A stretch of DNA of 64,000 bases from Aptenodytes patagonicus (GCF_965638725.1 NC_134951.1:434001-498000); one strand, 5' to 3'; shown: positions 1-11,261, counted from the first letter of the stretch. Numbers and translations: made by a program. Notes: generated by a model from the sequence alone, not told the origin.

Positions 1-47
1 GCTGGGGGGCGGGGGGCTGCGCTGGCTGACGGCGCCGGCGCCCGCAG

Positions 48-978
48 GTCGACTTTGGCTTTGCCAAGGAGCTGGGGCGGGGGGAGAAGGACTTCTGGAT
101 GCTGGGCATCCTCGCCTTCGAGCTGCTGGTGGGCAGGTGAGCGCGCGCCCCCGGGGCCGGCCGAGCCCCCCCCCGCGGCAAGGCCCCACCTGCCCGTACC
201 CCGCAGGCCCCCCTTCCACAGTGCCGACCCCCAGCAGATCTACAGCCGCATCCTGGACGGCATCTTCTCCTTCCCCGCCTTCCTCAGCGAGGCCGCCTGC
301 TCCCTCATCGGCAAGCTCTGCAGGTGCTCGGGACACCCGGGGGGGGGTCCTGCAAGGGGATGGGGGGGGGGCACGGGGGGTGCTGGGTGCAGTGGGGGTG
401 CCCCGGGCAGGGTCCTCCAGGCACCTTGGGAGGCGCTTGGGTGCCCCGGGTGCATCACTGCATCCCGGTGTGCGGGGGGGGGGGGTGGGTGGGGTGTCCC
501 CCCGGGTACATCATTGCACCCCGCTGTGCAGGGGGGTGCCCCAGGTGCGTGGGGGGTGCCCCCCCCCCCAGCCCCTGCCCCACGCCATCCCCTTGCAGGC
601 GCCGTCCGGGGCAGCGCCTGGGGAACACGGCCAGCGGCATCCGCGGCATCAAGAAGCACAGGTGAGGGGGGGCTGGGTGGGGGCCCCGCGCCCCCCCCCC
701 CCTCAGCCCCTCCTGCATCAGGCCCCCCCCCCACCAGGTGGTTCGGGGCTCTGAAGTGGAGGAAGCTCTCGCTGCAGCAGCTGGAGGCACCCACCCTGCA
801 GCTCATCAAGGAGGTGAGGTGGGGGCTCAGGGGGCTCGTGCGGGCACTGCCAGGGGGCAGGAGGGGCCGGCTCTGACCCCGTCCCCCCCAGGGACCCCCC
901 TACGTCAACTTCAAGCGTTTCTCGGTTGACTGGACGCCAGCGGAGGATAAGTTCTCGGGCTGGGACGAGGATTTCTGA
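48..978 (+). CDS. cGMP-dependent protein kinase-like gene, last five exons (5' part outside window)
   Basis: Five exons join in frame: 48-136, 207-323, 599-661, 738-813 and 892-978, all with AG acceptors and GT donors, ending in TGA at 976-978. The product starts at the VDFGFAK stretch (DFG loop of a kinase), runs through LGILAFELLVGRPPF (subdomain IX), RLGNTASGIRGIKKHRWF (subdomain XI) and an AGC C-tail ending SGWDEDF. RLGN...IKKHRWF and a terminal SGWDxDF are typical of PKG proteins (PRKG1, PRKG2), serine/threonine kinases switched on by cGMP. The cGMP-binding domains would lie upstream of the window. Odd point: the first exon goes straight from GRGEK to DFWMLG, so the activation loop and APE motif (about 27 residues in PKGs) are absent. 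It could be a third PKG paralogue of the fish prkg3 type. PKG family is fairly sure, the paralogue is not. Confidence 0.8.
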
Positions 979-1102
979 CCGCAGTGGGACTCCCTGGCCG
1001 GGCCGGCTGCGTCGCCTCCCCACCGCACCCCTGGGCCGGCGCGATGCCGGGGGCTGCCCTGTGGCCTTGCACTCTCCCGGGGTGGGGGGGCTGCCCCAGG
1101 GC

Positions 1103-1108
1103 AATAAA
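1103..1108 (+). terminator. poly(A) signal of the PKG-like gene
   Basis: AATAAA lies 125 bases after the kinase stop codon. Cleavage would fall near 1120-1130, which gives a 3' UTR of about 150 bases. Confidence 0.8.
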
Positions 1109-1173
1109 TCATGGGGCTGCAGCCGGGCGTAGGAAGGAGCCGGAGCCGTGGGTACAAAACCCGGTGCCGTGTC

Positions 1174-1179
1174 TTTATT
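1174..1179 (-). terminator. EMILIN1: poly(A) signal of EMILIN1
   Basis: AATAAA on the minus strand, 229 bases past the EMILIN1 stop. The opposing kinase signal is only 65 bases away, so the two transcripts end tail to tail with almost no spacer. Confidence 0.75.
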
Positions 1180-1407
1180 TCGTGGGGGTCAGTGGGGGGC
1201 CGGGGGCGGCAGGGCGGCATGGGGGGGCCGGGACGGGTGGTGTGGGACGGGGGCGTGTGGTGACAGGGGAGCGAGGGGTGGGGGGTGCTGATAAATAACG
1301 GGGCGGGTGGGGGGGGTCCCGCCAGGGCATGGGGACCCCCCGGCCCGGCTGTGCCCCCGGCTGGCCGGCAGCCCCGTGCCGGGGCGGAGTGCGGGGGTCC
1401 AGTGGCT

Positions 1408-3918
1408 CTAGGGCTCCTCGGCATCGTAGAGCAGGGCCCCACTGAAGACGGTGAGGGGCTCGTCGGGCGCGTGGGCCAGGCGCCCCGAGACCAGGTCCAC
1501 GCAGAGCGTCTCGCCGGCTGCCAGCGGCAGCAGGAGGCTGAAGATGCCGAGCGCCCCGGGGCTGGGCTGCAGCGCCGCCACCGGCTCCTTCTCCAGCCCC
1601 TCGGGCTGGAAACCGGCCGAGTCCAGGCGGGCGATGCCCTGGTTGGAGCGCGACAGCACGGCCTCCAGCTTCTCCCCCTTGTGCCCCGTCAGCACCGCGC
1701 TCACCAGGTACCGCCCGCTCACCGGCGCTGTGAAGGTGCCTGTGGTGGTGGGCGATGGGCGTCAGTGCCGGCGGCCGCCGGGTCCCCAGGGTCCCTGGGA
1801 CAGGCTCTGCACCCCCAGGCTCCCCCACTGCACTCCCAGGACAGGCACGGTACCCCCCCTGAGGACCCCCCATCCCATGGCCTTCATTGCACCCCAGGAT
1901 CATGCTTCACCCATGGCCGTGCAGCCCCCAGCACCCCCACCGCAGCCCCCATCCCGCCCCGCAGCCCCATCCCGCCCCATGCGTGGCCGTGCCGCGCGGG
2001 CGCTCACCCGTCTCGGGGTCGTAGGCGCCGCCATCGTTGAGCAGGACCTGGTCGAAGGGGACGGTGCCCGGCTCCGTGCGCTGCGTGCTCAGGGCGGCCG
2101 AGAAGGCGATGCGGGGCACGGAGCCCGGCTCCCCCACCTCGCCTGGGCACCGCGTCAGGACGGGGCACCCCGGCCCGGCACACCCTGCCCCCCCCCCCCC
2201 ATATCTGCCCCTTCGCTGTGTCCGTGCCCCCCCCGCCCCCCTGCCCACGTCCCCCACCGTGCCCCCAGCCCCTCTGCCCCCAGCTGTGCCCGTCACCCCA
2301 GGCTGCCCTGCCCAATGCCTTGTGCTCCCCCCACCCCCCACCCCCCGCTCCCCTCGACCCAGCCCAGACACCCCCCAGCTGCCATTGCAGCCCCCACAGG
2401 CCCCCACCCCAAGCCCCCTTGTCCCCCAAACTCCGGCCCCCCAGGCCCCCACCCCAAACTCCCCACCCCAAGCCCCCCAGCCCTACCTCTCTCTCCAGGC
2501 AGCCCTAGGAAGGAAAGGGAGGAGGGGGCTGCAGGGCCGGCACGGGGCAGGACCCCCGGGGCACAGGGTCCGGCCATGCCAGCGTTGCCCCACTGCGGAG
2601 GACGGGGCATGGGGGGCTGTCCTTACCGGGGGGGGCCCATGGGGCCTCTTTTCCATCCTTGCCGGGGGGCCCGGCGGGGCCGGGGGGGCCCCATCTCACC
2701 CACGGGGCCGGCGGGTCCGGGGGGTCCGGGGGGTCCTGAAGGGAGGATGGGGTTAGAGCCGCCCCGGCCCCACACCCCTTCCCCTCACCCCACAGCCCCC
2801 ACGCTCCTGCACCTTCTGTCCCCACATCCCCATGGCTTGTGTCCCCATGTCCCCATGTCTTGCATCCCCATGACCCCACACCCCACAGCCCCACGTCCCC
2901 ATGGCTTGTGTCCCCACGTCCCCATGGCTTGTCTCCCCATGGCTTGCATCCCCATGACCCCACACCCCACAGCCCCACGTCCCCATGGCTTGTGTCCCCA
3001 CGTCCCCATGGCTTGCATCCCCATGACCCCACACCCCACAGCCCCACGTCCCCATGGCTTGTGTCCCCACGTCCCCATGCACCGCAGCCCCACAGCCTGC
3101 AGCCTCTTGTGGTCCCGCGTCCCCGCAGCCCAACACCCCCCTGCCCCCACAGCCGTGCCCCCACGTCCCCGTGCCGCCCCTGCTTCGCCCTCCGGTGACA
3201 CCGTGTCCCCATTGCTCAAAGCCCCGTGTCCCCACGCCTCCGCCATTGTCCCCGCAGCCCTGTGCCCCCCAGCCCCCTGCCCCCCCCCCCCCCCGGTGAT
3301 GCCTCGTGTCCCCGCGCCCCCCCCCGCGCCCCCGCGCCCCGTCCCCCGCGCACCGGCGAGGTCCCTCTGGGTCAGGCGGAGCAGCTCCCCGCGCAGGTGC
3401 TGCAGGCTGGCGTTGAGGGCGCCGAGCCGGCGCGGGAGCTGGGCCTGCAGCGCCTTCTCCAGCAGCGCGGCCTGGGTGCGGGCCGTGCCGTTCAGCTCCC
3501 GCACCGCGCCCCACAGCCCCGCCACGTGCCGGCCCAGCCCTTCGCGGACGCCCCGCAGCCCGCCCGCCACGGCCTCCAGCTGCTCGCAGACGCCCTCCAG
3601 CTTGGCCAGCCGCGGCTCCAGGCCGGCCGGGCAGGCCCCGGCCCGCGCCAGCTCCCGCGCCAGCCCCTCCAGCCGCTCCTCGCTCTCGGCCTGCCGCGCC
3701 GCCGCCGCCGCCGCCGCCTGGTCCAGCTCGGCCACGATGCGGTCGGTGATGGAGCCCAGCTGGCGCTGCCGGGCGTCCTGCTGGTCCAGAGCGTCCTGCA
3801 GCCCCTGCACCGTGGCGTTCAGCCCGCCGAGGGAGAGCAGCGCCGCCGCCAGCTCGCCCCGCAGCGCCCGCAGCTCCGAGGGCGAGGTGCCCCCGAAGAC
3901 GCCGAAACCCTCCAGCGG

Positions 3919-3949
<31 letters not shown>

Positions 3950-6900
3950 AGCTCCGGCACGGTGGGGCTGGGCTGGGGCAGGCGGCAGGCGGCAGTGCAG
4001 GCGTCCACCTCGGCCCACAGCCGCTCCAGCTCCTGGGGCGGCAGCGGGGCGCAGGGCTGGGGGCAGGGGCCGCCGCTCGGCCTCCCCAGCTCGGCCTCCA
4101 GCCGCCCCGTCCGGTTGCGGAGCTGGGCCAGCTCCTCCACCAGGGACCCCCCCGCCTCCAGCCGCCCCAGCCGCCCTGCCAGCCGCCCCAGCGCCTCCCC
4201 CTGCGCCCCCAGCAGCTCCCGCAGCTCCCCCCGCTCCGCCCGCAGCCCCCGCAGGGTCCCGGCCAGCCCGTCCCCGCCGGCCCCCAGCGCCCGGAGCTGC
4301 TCCTCGGTGTCCTGCAGCCGCCGCTCCAGCTGCCGGAGGAGGGGGCTGAGCTGCCCGTCCTGCCCGTCCCGGCTGCCCGCCGTCGGCTCTGGGGGTGCCG
4401 GGCAGGGCTGGCCGCAGCGGGCCAGCAGCCCCTCCAGCTCAGCCAGGCGGGCGCCGCGCTGCGCCCCGCTCGCCGCCAGCCCCTCCACCGCCCGGCTCAG
4501 GTTGGCCAAGCGTCCCGGCAGCCCGCTCTGCCGCCCCTCCGGCTCAGGGGGCCACGGGCCGGCCCGCGAGGCGTTCAGCCGCCCCTCCAGCTCCGCCAGC
4601 CGCCGGGCCAGCACCGGCCCCTGCCCGCCCGGCACCGCCGCCACCGCTGCTGCCGTGGGCAGCCCTTCCAGGCGCCGCTCCAGCTCGGCCAGGCGCCGCT
4701 CCAGCTCGTCCGGCGGGGGTGGCGGGGCGGCGGCGGGAGCCAGGCGGCTGCTCAGGCTGATGATGTGCCGCTGCACCGTCTCCACCGCCTCCCGGTTGCG
4801 CTGGTCCACCGAGCCCACCAGCTTCTCCAGCGCCCGCATGCGCTCCCGGTCCTCCGCCGCCTGCCGCCGTAGCCCCTCGGTGCCGGCCGCGCAGGCGGCG
4901 CAGGTCTCCTGCAGCCGTCGCTCCAGCTCGTGCAGCGCCGTGGCTGCCCCTGGGCCTCCCGCCGGCGGCGGCGGGCCCTCCCGGCTGCTCTCCTGGTGGC
5001 GCAGGCGGCCCTCCAGCTCCTCCAGCCGCTGCTGGATGTGGCTCAGCACCTCCCGCACCTCGGCGGGGGCGGCTGCGTCGGCCGGCTGCTCGCCCTCGGG
5101 GACGCCGTCCGCCGCCCGGCGCGGGTGCTCCGGCGGTGGCTCCTGCCCGGCCCGCAGCTCCTCCACCTGCTCACTCAGCCGCCGCACCTGCTCCTCCAGC
5201 TGCTGCACCTTCTCCGCATCCCCGCCGCCTGCCGCCGCACCGCGTCGTCAGGGTCACGGCTGCGCCAGGGCTGCCCCACCTGTGCGTCCCCCCACCCCCC
5301 GGCCCCCCGGCACTACCTTCGCCCCCCAGGCCACTGAGGGGGTTGCCGAAGCCAGAGAGCGTGGGGCGGCCGGGCCGGGGCCGGGGGCGGCCAGTGGGCA
5401 GGGGGGACGCCGGCGCCGGCCCCTCGGTGCAGTCCTCGCCCGAGTATCCCTGGCAGCAGCGCCAGGCCAGCTCCGACACCGTCCTCTGGGCCACCTTGTA
5501 GCGGGGCCGCAGGAAGCTGCGGTACCTGCGGGCAGAGGAGACCCTGCCGCAGCGGGGGGGGAGGGCGGGACGGGAGACCCCGGCGCGGGCAGATGAGGCA
5601 GGGCGCTGGGTGGGGGTCCCGGGCGTGGGGAGCGGGGCTGGTCCTGGGGCAGCAGGGGTGGGGGGGTGGGGGGAGAGCCCTGCCTGCAAACAGCCCCCTG
5701 CCTGCACCGAGCTCCCTGCCCGCGCTCAGTCCCCGGCTCCTGCCGGCACCCCGCTGCCTGCCGGGTCCCTGCTCTCGGGTCGCACCGAGCGCCGCCAGCC
5801 CCGCGTGTGCCGAGGCGTCGGGCGGCGGCTCGGGGCTGGGCAGCCGGCAGCAAAACCAAACACGGGCCGCGGTCTGGCCCCGGCGGCGCGGCCGGGCCCC
5901 CGCCTGCACCCAGCCTCTTGGTCAACCGCCGGCAGCCGGGGGGGCTGGCATCACCCCGCGCTGCCGGCCCCACCGCCGAGCCGCCAGCCTGGAGACCTGC
6001 CCCGGGTATGGGGCATGCCGGGAGTCCCGGCATGCGCCTTGCGGGGGGCTGCCGGCTGGCTGGGGGCCGGTCACCCACCCAGCACCGCTCGAGGCTGCCC
6101 GGCTCTTGCGAAAAAGTAAACACGACCTCGGGGTGGATAAACACCAGCGGCGGTGGCGGGGGGGGCGGTGGGGCCGCGGCCAGACCCGGCTGTGCTCCGA
6201 GTCCCCCCCCCCCAGCCCCTGGAGCCCCCCAGCCCCGTCCCCACTCACGCCAGGACGCGGGGGCACTGGAGCTGCCCCCAGCCGCAGGGCTGGTAATCCG
6301 GCTTCACGAAGCTCTCGACGCCGTCCTCCACCACGCAGCTCACACTGCGCGTCACCACGTAGGCACACCAGTTCCTGCGGGAAGGGGTCAGGGCGCCCAC
6401 CCAGCACACACCGGGCATCGGCCCGGCACGCACCGCGCATCATCCCGACACGCACCGGGCATCGTCCCGGCACGCAGCCGGGTACCCTCCTGGCACGCAC
6501 CGGGCATCCCCCGGCACTCACTCAGCATCCCGCCCCCACCCCCAGGCATCCCCCGGCGCACCCCCGCGCTCGCCCTGCCGGCCCCACCGGTAGCAGCCGT
6601 CATGGCCCAGCGCTGTGGGGTTAATGGGCCGGATGCTGCCGCATGCCAGAGCCCTTTCATCCCGGCTCTGCCCGGCAGCCCGTAGCACGGGGGCCCTTTG
6701 CCAAGCCCTGGCAGGGGCCGGTGGCACCGCAGGGGTGGCCGCAGCCCCCGGCCATGGGGCAGCCCCTGGGGAGCCCTGCGGGGATGGAGGCTCTGCCTGT
6801 GGGGTTCGGGGCAGCCGGGCAGGGTTTGGGGTGCCAGGCACCCCGTCACGCCGTGCTGTTGGGCCCGCACTGCCTGCCCTGGGGACGGGCGCCCCATGTC

Positions 6901-9152
6901 CTGCCCCATCGCTGCCCTGTGTGTCCCTGGTCCCCTCTGCACTGGTGGGGCAGGGGCAGCTGGGGCAGCCACCCACTGGGGGGGCTCAGCCACCCCACGG
7001 CCACTGCGCCCCCCCAACCAGGAGTCTGCAAGTGGGGGTCACCCCCCCCAAAACAGAGCGGATGGCGGGGGCAGGGGGACAGCGTCCCTGCGGGGGCACT
7101 GCTCCCCCCACCCCAGCCACATTGGGGATGGACCCCGTCCCCACCGCGCAGGACCCTGGCCCAGCCCCGCAGGCTGCGGGGACCCCGTCCCCACGGCGCG
7201 GGACCCCGGCCCAGCCCCGCAGGCTGCAGGGACCCCGTCCCCATGGCGCGGGACCCCGGCCCAGCCCCGCAGGCTGCAGGGACCCCGGCGCAGCCTTATA
7301 TGGTCCGAGCCCGGAGCCCGGAGCCCGGAGCCCAGCCCCGTAGCCAGCGCTCCCAGCCCTACACAGAGCATCCCCCCCCCGGGCAGCCCCATTAGGGATC
7401 GGCCCCCCTGGGCCCCCCGGACCCCCGTGGCGGGAGCTGGGCTGCACCGTGGTGGGGGCCCGCGGAGCCGCAGCCGGTTCCCGTCAGCCCGGCTGGTTCC
7501 CCTCAGGCCCCGGCTGGATTCCAGCTCCTCCCCGGGGGCCGCCGGGAATTCCTGCGCAGACCGACGGCCCCCCCCTCGCCTCCATCGTTCCCTTCCCTTC
7601 CCTTCCCTTCCCTTCCCTTCCCTTCCCTTCCCTTCCCTTCCCTTCCCTTCCCTTCCCGGCCCCCCTGTGCCCCCTCAGCCACACACCCGCGGGACCCTGG
7701 GACCCCCGGGCTGCCCTGGGGTCCCACCGCCCAGGACCGGGGATGTCCACATCCCAGGGATGGGATGGCATGGGACAAGAGCCCTCCCGAAAGGGCAGGG
7801 CATGGGGACGGCCCCCTGTGCCCCCCCCCCCCCCCCGAGCACAGGGAGGGGTCACTGTGTCCCCCCCAACCCGTGGGGAGAGCCCGCTGTGCCCCCAAAG
7901 CCGCAGGTGAACGCTCAGCCATGTCCGTGCCCCGCCACGGCGCTGTGGGGCTGGGCTGGGGCCTGGGGGTGCCTGACCCACGTCCCCCCTTTCCGGGCAG
8001 CCCCACGCCTGCAGCTGGGTCCTGCCACCCTACCCTGGGCTGCCGGGGCTGCCGTGGGGCTGCCGTGGGGCTGGCAGCGGGGCAGGCGCCGGCTGCGGCC
8101 GTGCCGGTGCAGCTCCACCCCACACGGCCACGCTGCTGCGGCGCTGATGTGGCCGCGGTTGTGACCCCCAACCCAGCGTGGGGCCACCCCCAGCCCCTGC
8201 GCCCCCCCCCCAAGCTCCCCGACCTGCCGGCGCAAGCTGCCCCACGCCAGCCCCGCGGCCCTACGCCACCCCTCCCCAGACCCCGGCATGGCACAGGCGG
8301 GGACGGGGACGGGGACGGGGATGGGGACAGGGTGGGTCCGGGCCCCTCGCCCCCTCCCCGTCCCCGACAGCGGTGATGCCGCACTGGGGCGCGCAGCGCG
8401 GGCACGGGGATGCTGAGGCAGGACCAGCCCCAGGATCCCCGGCCCCCGGCGCACACGGCTGCCGGCACCCGCCTGCACCGAGCCCAGCACCCACACCCGC
8501 CCCGGCGGGGAGCCGGAGCTCGCCGGCCGCCCGCTGCCCCCGCGCTGGGGTCTGCGCCCTGCGCCCGAGCCCCTCCTGCTGCCCTGCCCCACGTGCGCCT
8601 CCACGGGCCCCCGGGTCCGGCCCCTCCATGCGCCCCCGTCCCGGCCCCTCGCGGGGCCCCCCCCGTCCCCCACCCTCCACGTGCGCCCACCGCCCGCACC
8701 CACAAGGCGCCTGCGCTGGGGACAGCGGGTGAGCGAGGGGTGGGGGCAGCCCCCCATCAGGTCGGGGGGAGCCCCTGGCACCCAGCGTCGTCCCCGGCAC
8801 CCGGCGCAGCAGCACCCGCCGGGGACAGGACCCGCCGCCCCTCGCCACGCACCCTGAGCTGGATGTGGCACGTGCCGGTGCCCGGCCGGTCCCAGGGGCC
8901 CCCTGGCATCGGGGTGGGTGGCTGCACCCTGCTCCCCGCCCCGGCGCTCCCGGCATGGCCCGGCGGTCGTGGCTCCTACCTGTGCCGGCTGGCGGCCCGG
9001 GCACCGCTGTGGGCCGTGGCGGGGCCCTGCGGGGCCGTGGCCTGGACGGAGCTGAGCGGGGCGGCCCCCCCGGTGTAGAGGCTGTACCTGGGGGGGAAGT
9101 TGGCGGCCAGGGCCTGGGCGGCCAGGAGGCACGGCCAGAGCCAGGGGGCCAT
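1408..9152 (-). CDS. EMILIN1: EMILIN-1, elastin microfibril interface glycoprotein
   Basis: Secreted matrix glycoprotein of elastic fibres that also binds integrins and restrains TGF-beta. Coding exons on the minus strand: 8980-9152, 6249-6374, 5317-5525, 3354-5228, 2627-2735, 2487-2504, 2008-2142 and 1408-1739. Exon 1 encodes a signal peptide (MAPWLWPCLLAAQALA). Exons 1-3 make the EMI domain (NWCAYVVTRSVSCVVEDG, WRCCQGYSGEDC). The 1.9-kb exon 4 encodes about 625 residues of coiled coil rich in LERRL-type heptads, and carries the EMILIN1 signature FGVFGG. Exons 5-6 give a short collagen stalk (GPPGPPGPAG, GLPGERG). Exons 7-8 give the C1q head (FSAALS, PGTVPFDQVLLNDGG, LTVFSGALLY). Length is about 991 residues against 1016 in human. 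The start is the first ATG ahead of the signal peptide. Odd points: an 18-nt exon, and exon 5 is 109 bases where 108 would keep the frame. Collagen stalk plus C1q head argues against EMILIN3. Confidence 0.93.
2820..3110. repeat. minisatellite in EMILIN1 intron 4
   Basis: About four imperfect tandem copies of a unit near 68 bp, built from sub-blocks such as ccccatggcttgtgtcccc and ccccatgaccccacacccc. It fills much of the intron between the coiled-coil and collagen exons and encodes nothing plausible. Confidence 0.8.
7138..7295. repeat. 50-bp tandem repeat in EMILIN1 intron 1
   Basis: Three near-identical copies of a GC-rich unit of about 50 bp containing ggcccagccccgcaggctgc. It lies in the 2.6-kb first intron of EMILIN1. 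Confidence 0.8.
7588..7657. repeat. (TTCCC)n microsatellite
   Basis: Fourteen uninterrupted TTCCC units in EMILIN1 intron 1, likely length-polymorphic. Confidence 0.95.
8298..8330. repeat. (GGGGAC)n short tandem repeat
   Basis: Five to six GGGGAC units with one variant, in EMILIN1 intron 1. Confidence 0.8.
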
Positions 9153-9167
9153 GCTGGGCGGGCGGCT

Positions 9168-9325
9168 CGGCACGGCACGGCTCGGTGCGGCACGGCTCGG
9201 CTCGGCACAGCGTGGCTCGGCGTGGCTCGGCGGGCACGGCCCAGCTCAGGAGCGCATGGCGCGTCCCGTCGCGGCTCCGTCCCTCCTGGCTCTGCGCGAC
9301 TCGGCACGACTCGGCTCGGCACGGC
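9168..9325. repeat. GGCTCGGCAC-type degenerate repeat in the EMILIN1 5' flank
   Basis: Degenerate repeats of ggctcggcac and ggcacggctc lie just upstream of the EMILIN1 start codon, in the presumed 5' UTR or core promoter. No TATA box is obvious. Confidence 0.6.
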
Positions 9326-9663
9326 GGCTCTGCCCTCCCCTCGGCCGCGCCTCGGCCAGCCCCTCGCCGCCAGAGCCGCCCCGGCGCTGCCCGCCGATGG
9401 GGTCCCCGGGGCCCCCCGCTTCCTGCCCGCCACGGCCCCCTCCCCGGCCCGCGCAGCCCCCGGCGCGTCCCGGCCTCCGCCGGGCACCGCGGCCCCCGCC
9501 GGCCCCCGCCCCCGCCGCCTGCACATCTGCTTCTCGTTAGGCCGGGACGCCAGCGAGGACGGGAAGGAGGGACGGGGGAAGCCAGAGAGGCCGGGCAGGG
9601 GGCCAGGGCTGCAGGCAGCCAGCGCGGCCGGTGCTACCGCGACGGGTCCCCCCCCCCCGCCCC

Positions 9664-9820
9664 TGCACTGCCACAGCCCTGCACGGCTGCCTGCGCCTTG
9701 CACGGCCACGGCCTCACGTGGCACCCGGCTCCTTGTGCGGCCGCGGCCTCGCACGGCACCTCGTTCCTTGCACGGCCACGACCCAGCACAGCTCCCCGCA
9801 CCTTGCACGGCCGCGGTCCC
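9664..9820. repeat. tandem repeat of about 46 bp upstream of EMILIN1
   Basis: Roughly four diverged copies built around ccttgcacggccacgg and gcggccgcggcctc. The repeat is intergenic, in the EMILIN1-OST4 spacer. Confidence 0.6.
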
Positions 9821-10335
9821 CCCCGCGCAGCAGCGCTGGCCCGTGCAGGGTCCCCACCCCCCCCCGGCACGGCCAGGGGCTGCGCTCGTGGTTCCCCAGC
9901 TTGGGGCTGCCTGGGCCAGGCCGTGGCCGCCGCGGTCCCCCGGGCCCTGGTGCTGCCGGTGGGGCGGCCCTCGGCACCGGGTGGGGCCGGTGGGGCCGGG
10001 GGCGCGGGGCTGTGCCCGGCTCCGGACCAAGCACCCGGCACACGGCACCTGACACTGCCACGTCCCCGTGGCAGCACCGGTGCCCCGTGACGGGTGCTGG
10101 TCCAGCGCCGGGTGCAGCCCCGCACCCCCGGCCACGCCCTGACGCCGCCGGCACCGCGCTGGGGACGGGGACGGGGTCACCGGGGCAGGGGGCTTGTGGG
10201 AGCGGGGACCCGGCGGGGAGCAGGCGGTGACACCGCGGCCCGGCCCTGGGCCTGCAGCGGCATCACGGCTTCCCCTGACCACGCAGTGATGCAACAGCCT
10301 CCCGGTGACATCACACCTTGGCCCCAGCCCCGGGA

Positions 10336-10343
10336 TGACGTCA
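10336..10343. promoter_or_regulatory. CRE palindrome TGACGTCA
   Basis: A perfect cAMP-response element of the CREB/ATF type, about 0.9 kb upstream of OST4 exon 1. A variant, TGACATCA, lies just before it near 10308. Confidence 0.5.
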
Positions 10344-11014
10344 CGGCCTGGCGCAGCAGCGCGGGAACCCGCCGCTGTCGGGGGCTCGTCGAACGCGGGT
10401 TAAGCGCAAACAGCTGCCGGCAGCTGGGCGGGGGAGGGGAGGGGGAGAGGCGGGGGCCGGGGGGATGGGGAGGCGGGGGCCGGGGGGGGGCCGGGGGGCT
10501 GCGCTCGGGCAGGCAGCCAGCCACGGCCGTCCCCGGGGGGGGGGGGGGGGGAAGGGTGTCACCCCCCCCCGGCTGCGCTCTCGGGGCCGCGGGAGGCTGC
10601 GGGGCAGCCCTGGGCCCGTGCCAGGGGCCGGGGCCGGGGTCGCCGGCCAGAGCCGGGGAGGGGGCAGCGGGGCCGGGGCCTCGTCCCCGAGGGGCCCAGC
10701 GCCGTCCACAGCGCGGCCGGGGGGGGGGGGGGGGGGCGCAGGGCACGGGGGCTCCCTACGGCGGGGCGGGGGACACGACGACCCCGGGGAGGACTCGCTG
10801 CGGGGACCCCCGGGCTGCGGCCTGCCCCGTCCCGGCCCCCGCGGGCCCCGGCGCGGCCCCGTCCCCGCCGCTGAGAGCGGCCCCGGCCGCCGCGGGGCTC
10901 TCCCCGCCGCCAGCGGCCCCGCCCCCGGAGCCCCGCCCCCGGCCGCAGCCCCGCCCCCTGCCCGGGGCCTCGAGCCGGGCCGCGGCGTCACCGCCGGTCT
11001 GGGGCCAGGAGCTG

Positions 11015-11022
11015 TGACGTCA
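11015..11022. promoter_or_regulatory. CRE palindrome TGACGTCA
   Basis: Second perfect CRE, about 0.25 kb upstream of the presumed OST4 first exon. A further GACGTCAC half site lies near 11128. Confidence 0.5.
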
Positions 11023-11253
11023 CTGCAGCCCAGGGCCGGGGTGGCACCGGGCGCGGAGAGCCCCGAGGCGACCGCCTGGCCGGGGCCCGGCAGCCGCCAT
11101 GTCACGGTGCGGCCGGGGCCGGGCCGCGACGTCACCGCGGAGCCCGAGGCGGGCGCGACACCGGGCCCCCTCGCCACCGCCCCGCCCCGGGCCGCGCTAC
11201 CGAGGCCCCGCCCCGTTGCCACGGCGCCCCGCCCCTCCCGCCGTGCCCCGCGG

Positions 11254-11261
11254 CCGGAAGT
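11254..11261 (+). promoter_or_regulatory. OST4: OST4 core promoter ETS site
   Basis: CCGGAAGT, the ETS/GABP motif common at TATA-less housekeeping promoters, lies directly before the presumed OST4 first exon (about 11270-11318). GC boxes lie upstream. The promoter role is inferred from position. Confidence 0.55.

Larger units (their letters stand above)
9153..11250. other. EMILIN1-OST4 divergent intergenic region
   Basis: CpG-rich spacer between two genes transcribed away from each other. Apart from the tandem repeats, CRE palindromes and OST4 promoter elements listed separately, no exon or RNA gene is recognised. It probably holds both promoters. Confidence 0.6.

Noticed and set aside
1451-5596. 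A 1381-codon open frame on the plus strand
   Set aside because: It is the antisense shadow of EMILIN1 exons and introns in GC-rich DNA. Its protein is low-complexity Pro/Ser/Arg, and the opposite strand carries clear domains.
7503-8705. Long open frames over the TTCCC and GGGGAC repeats
   Set aside because: They are low-complexity and repeat-driven, in EMILIN1 intron 1, with no splice-supported coding signal.
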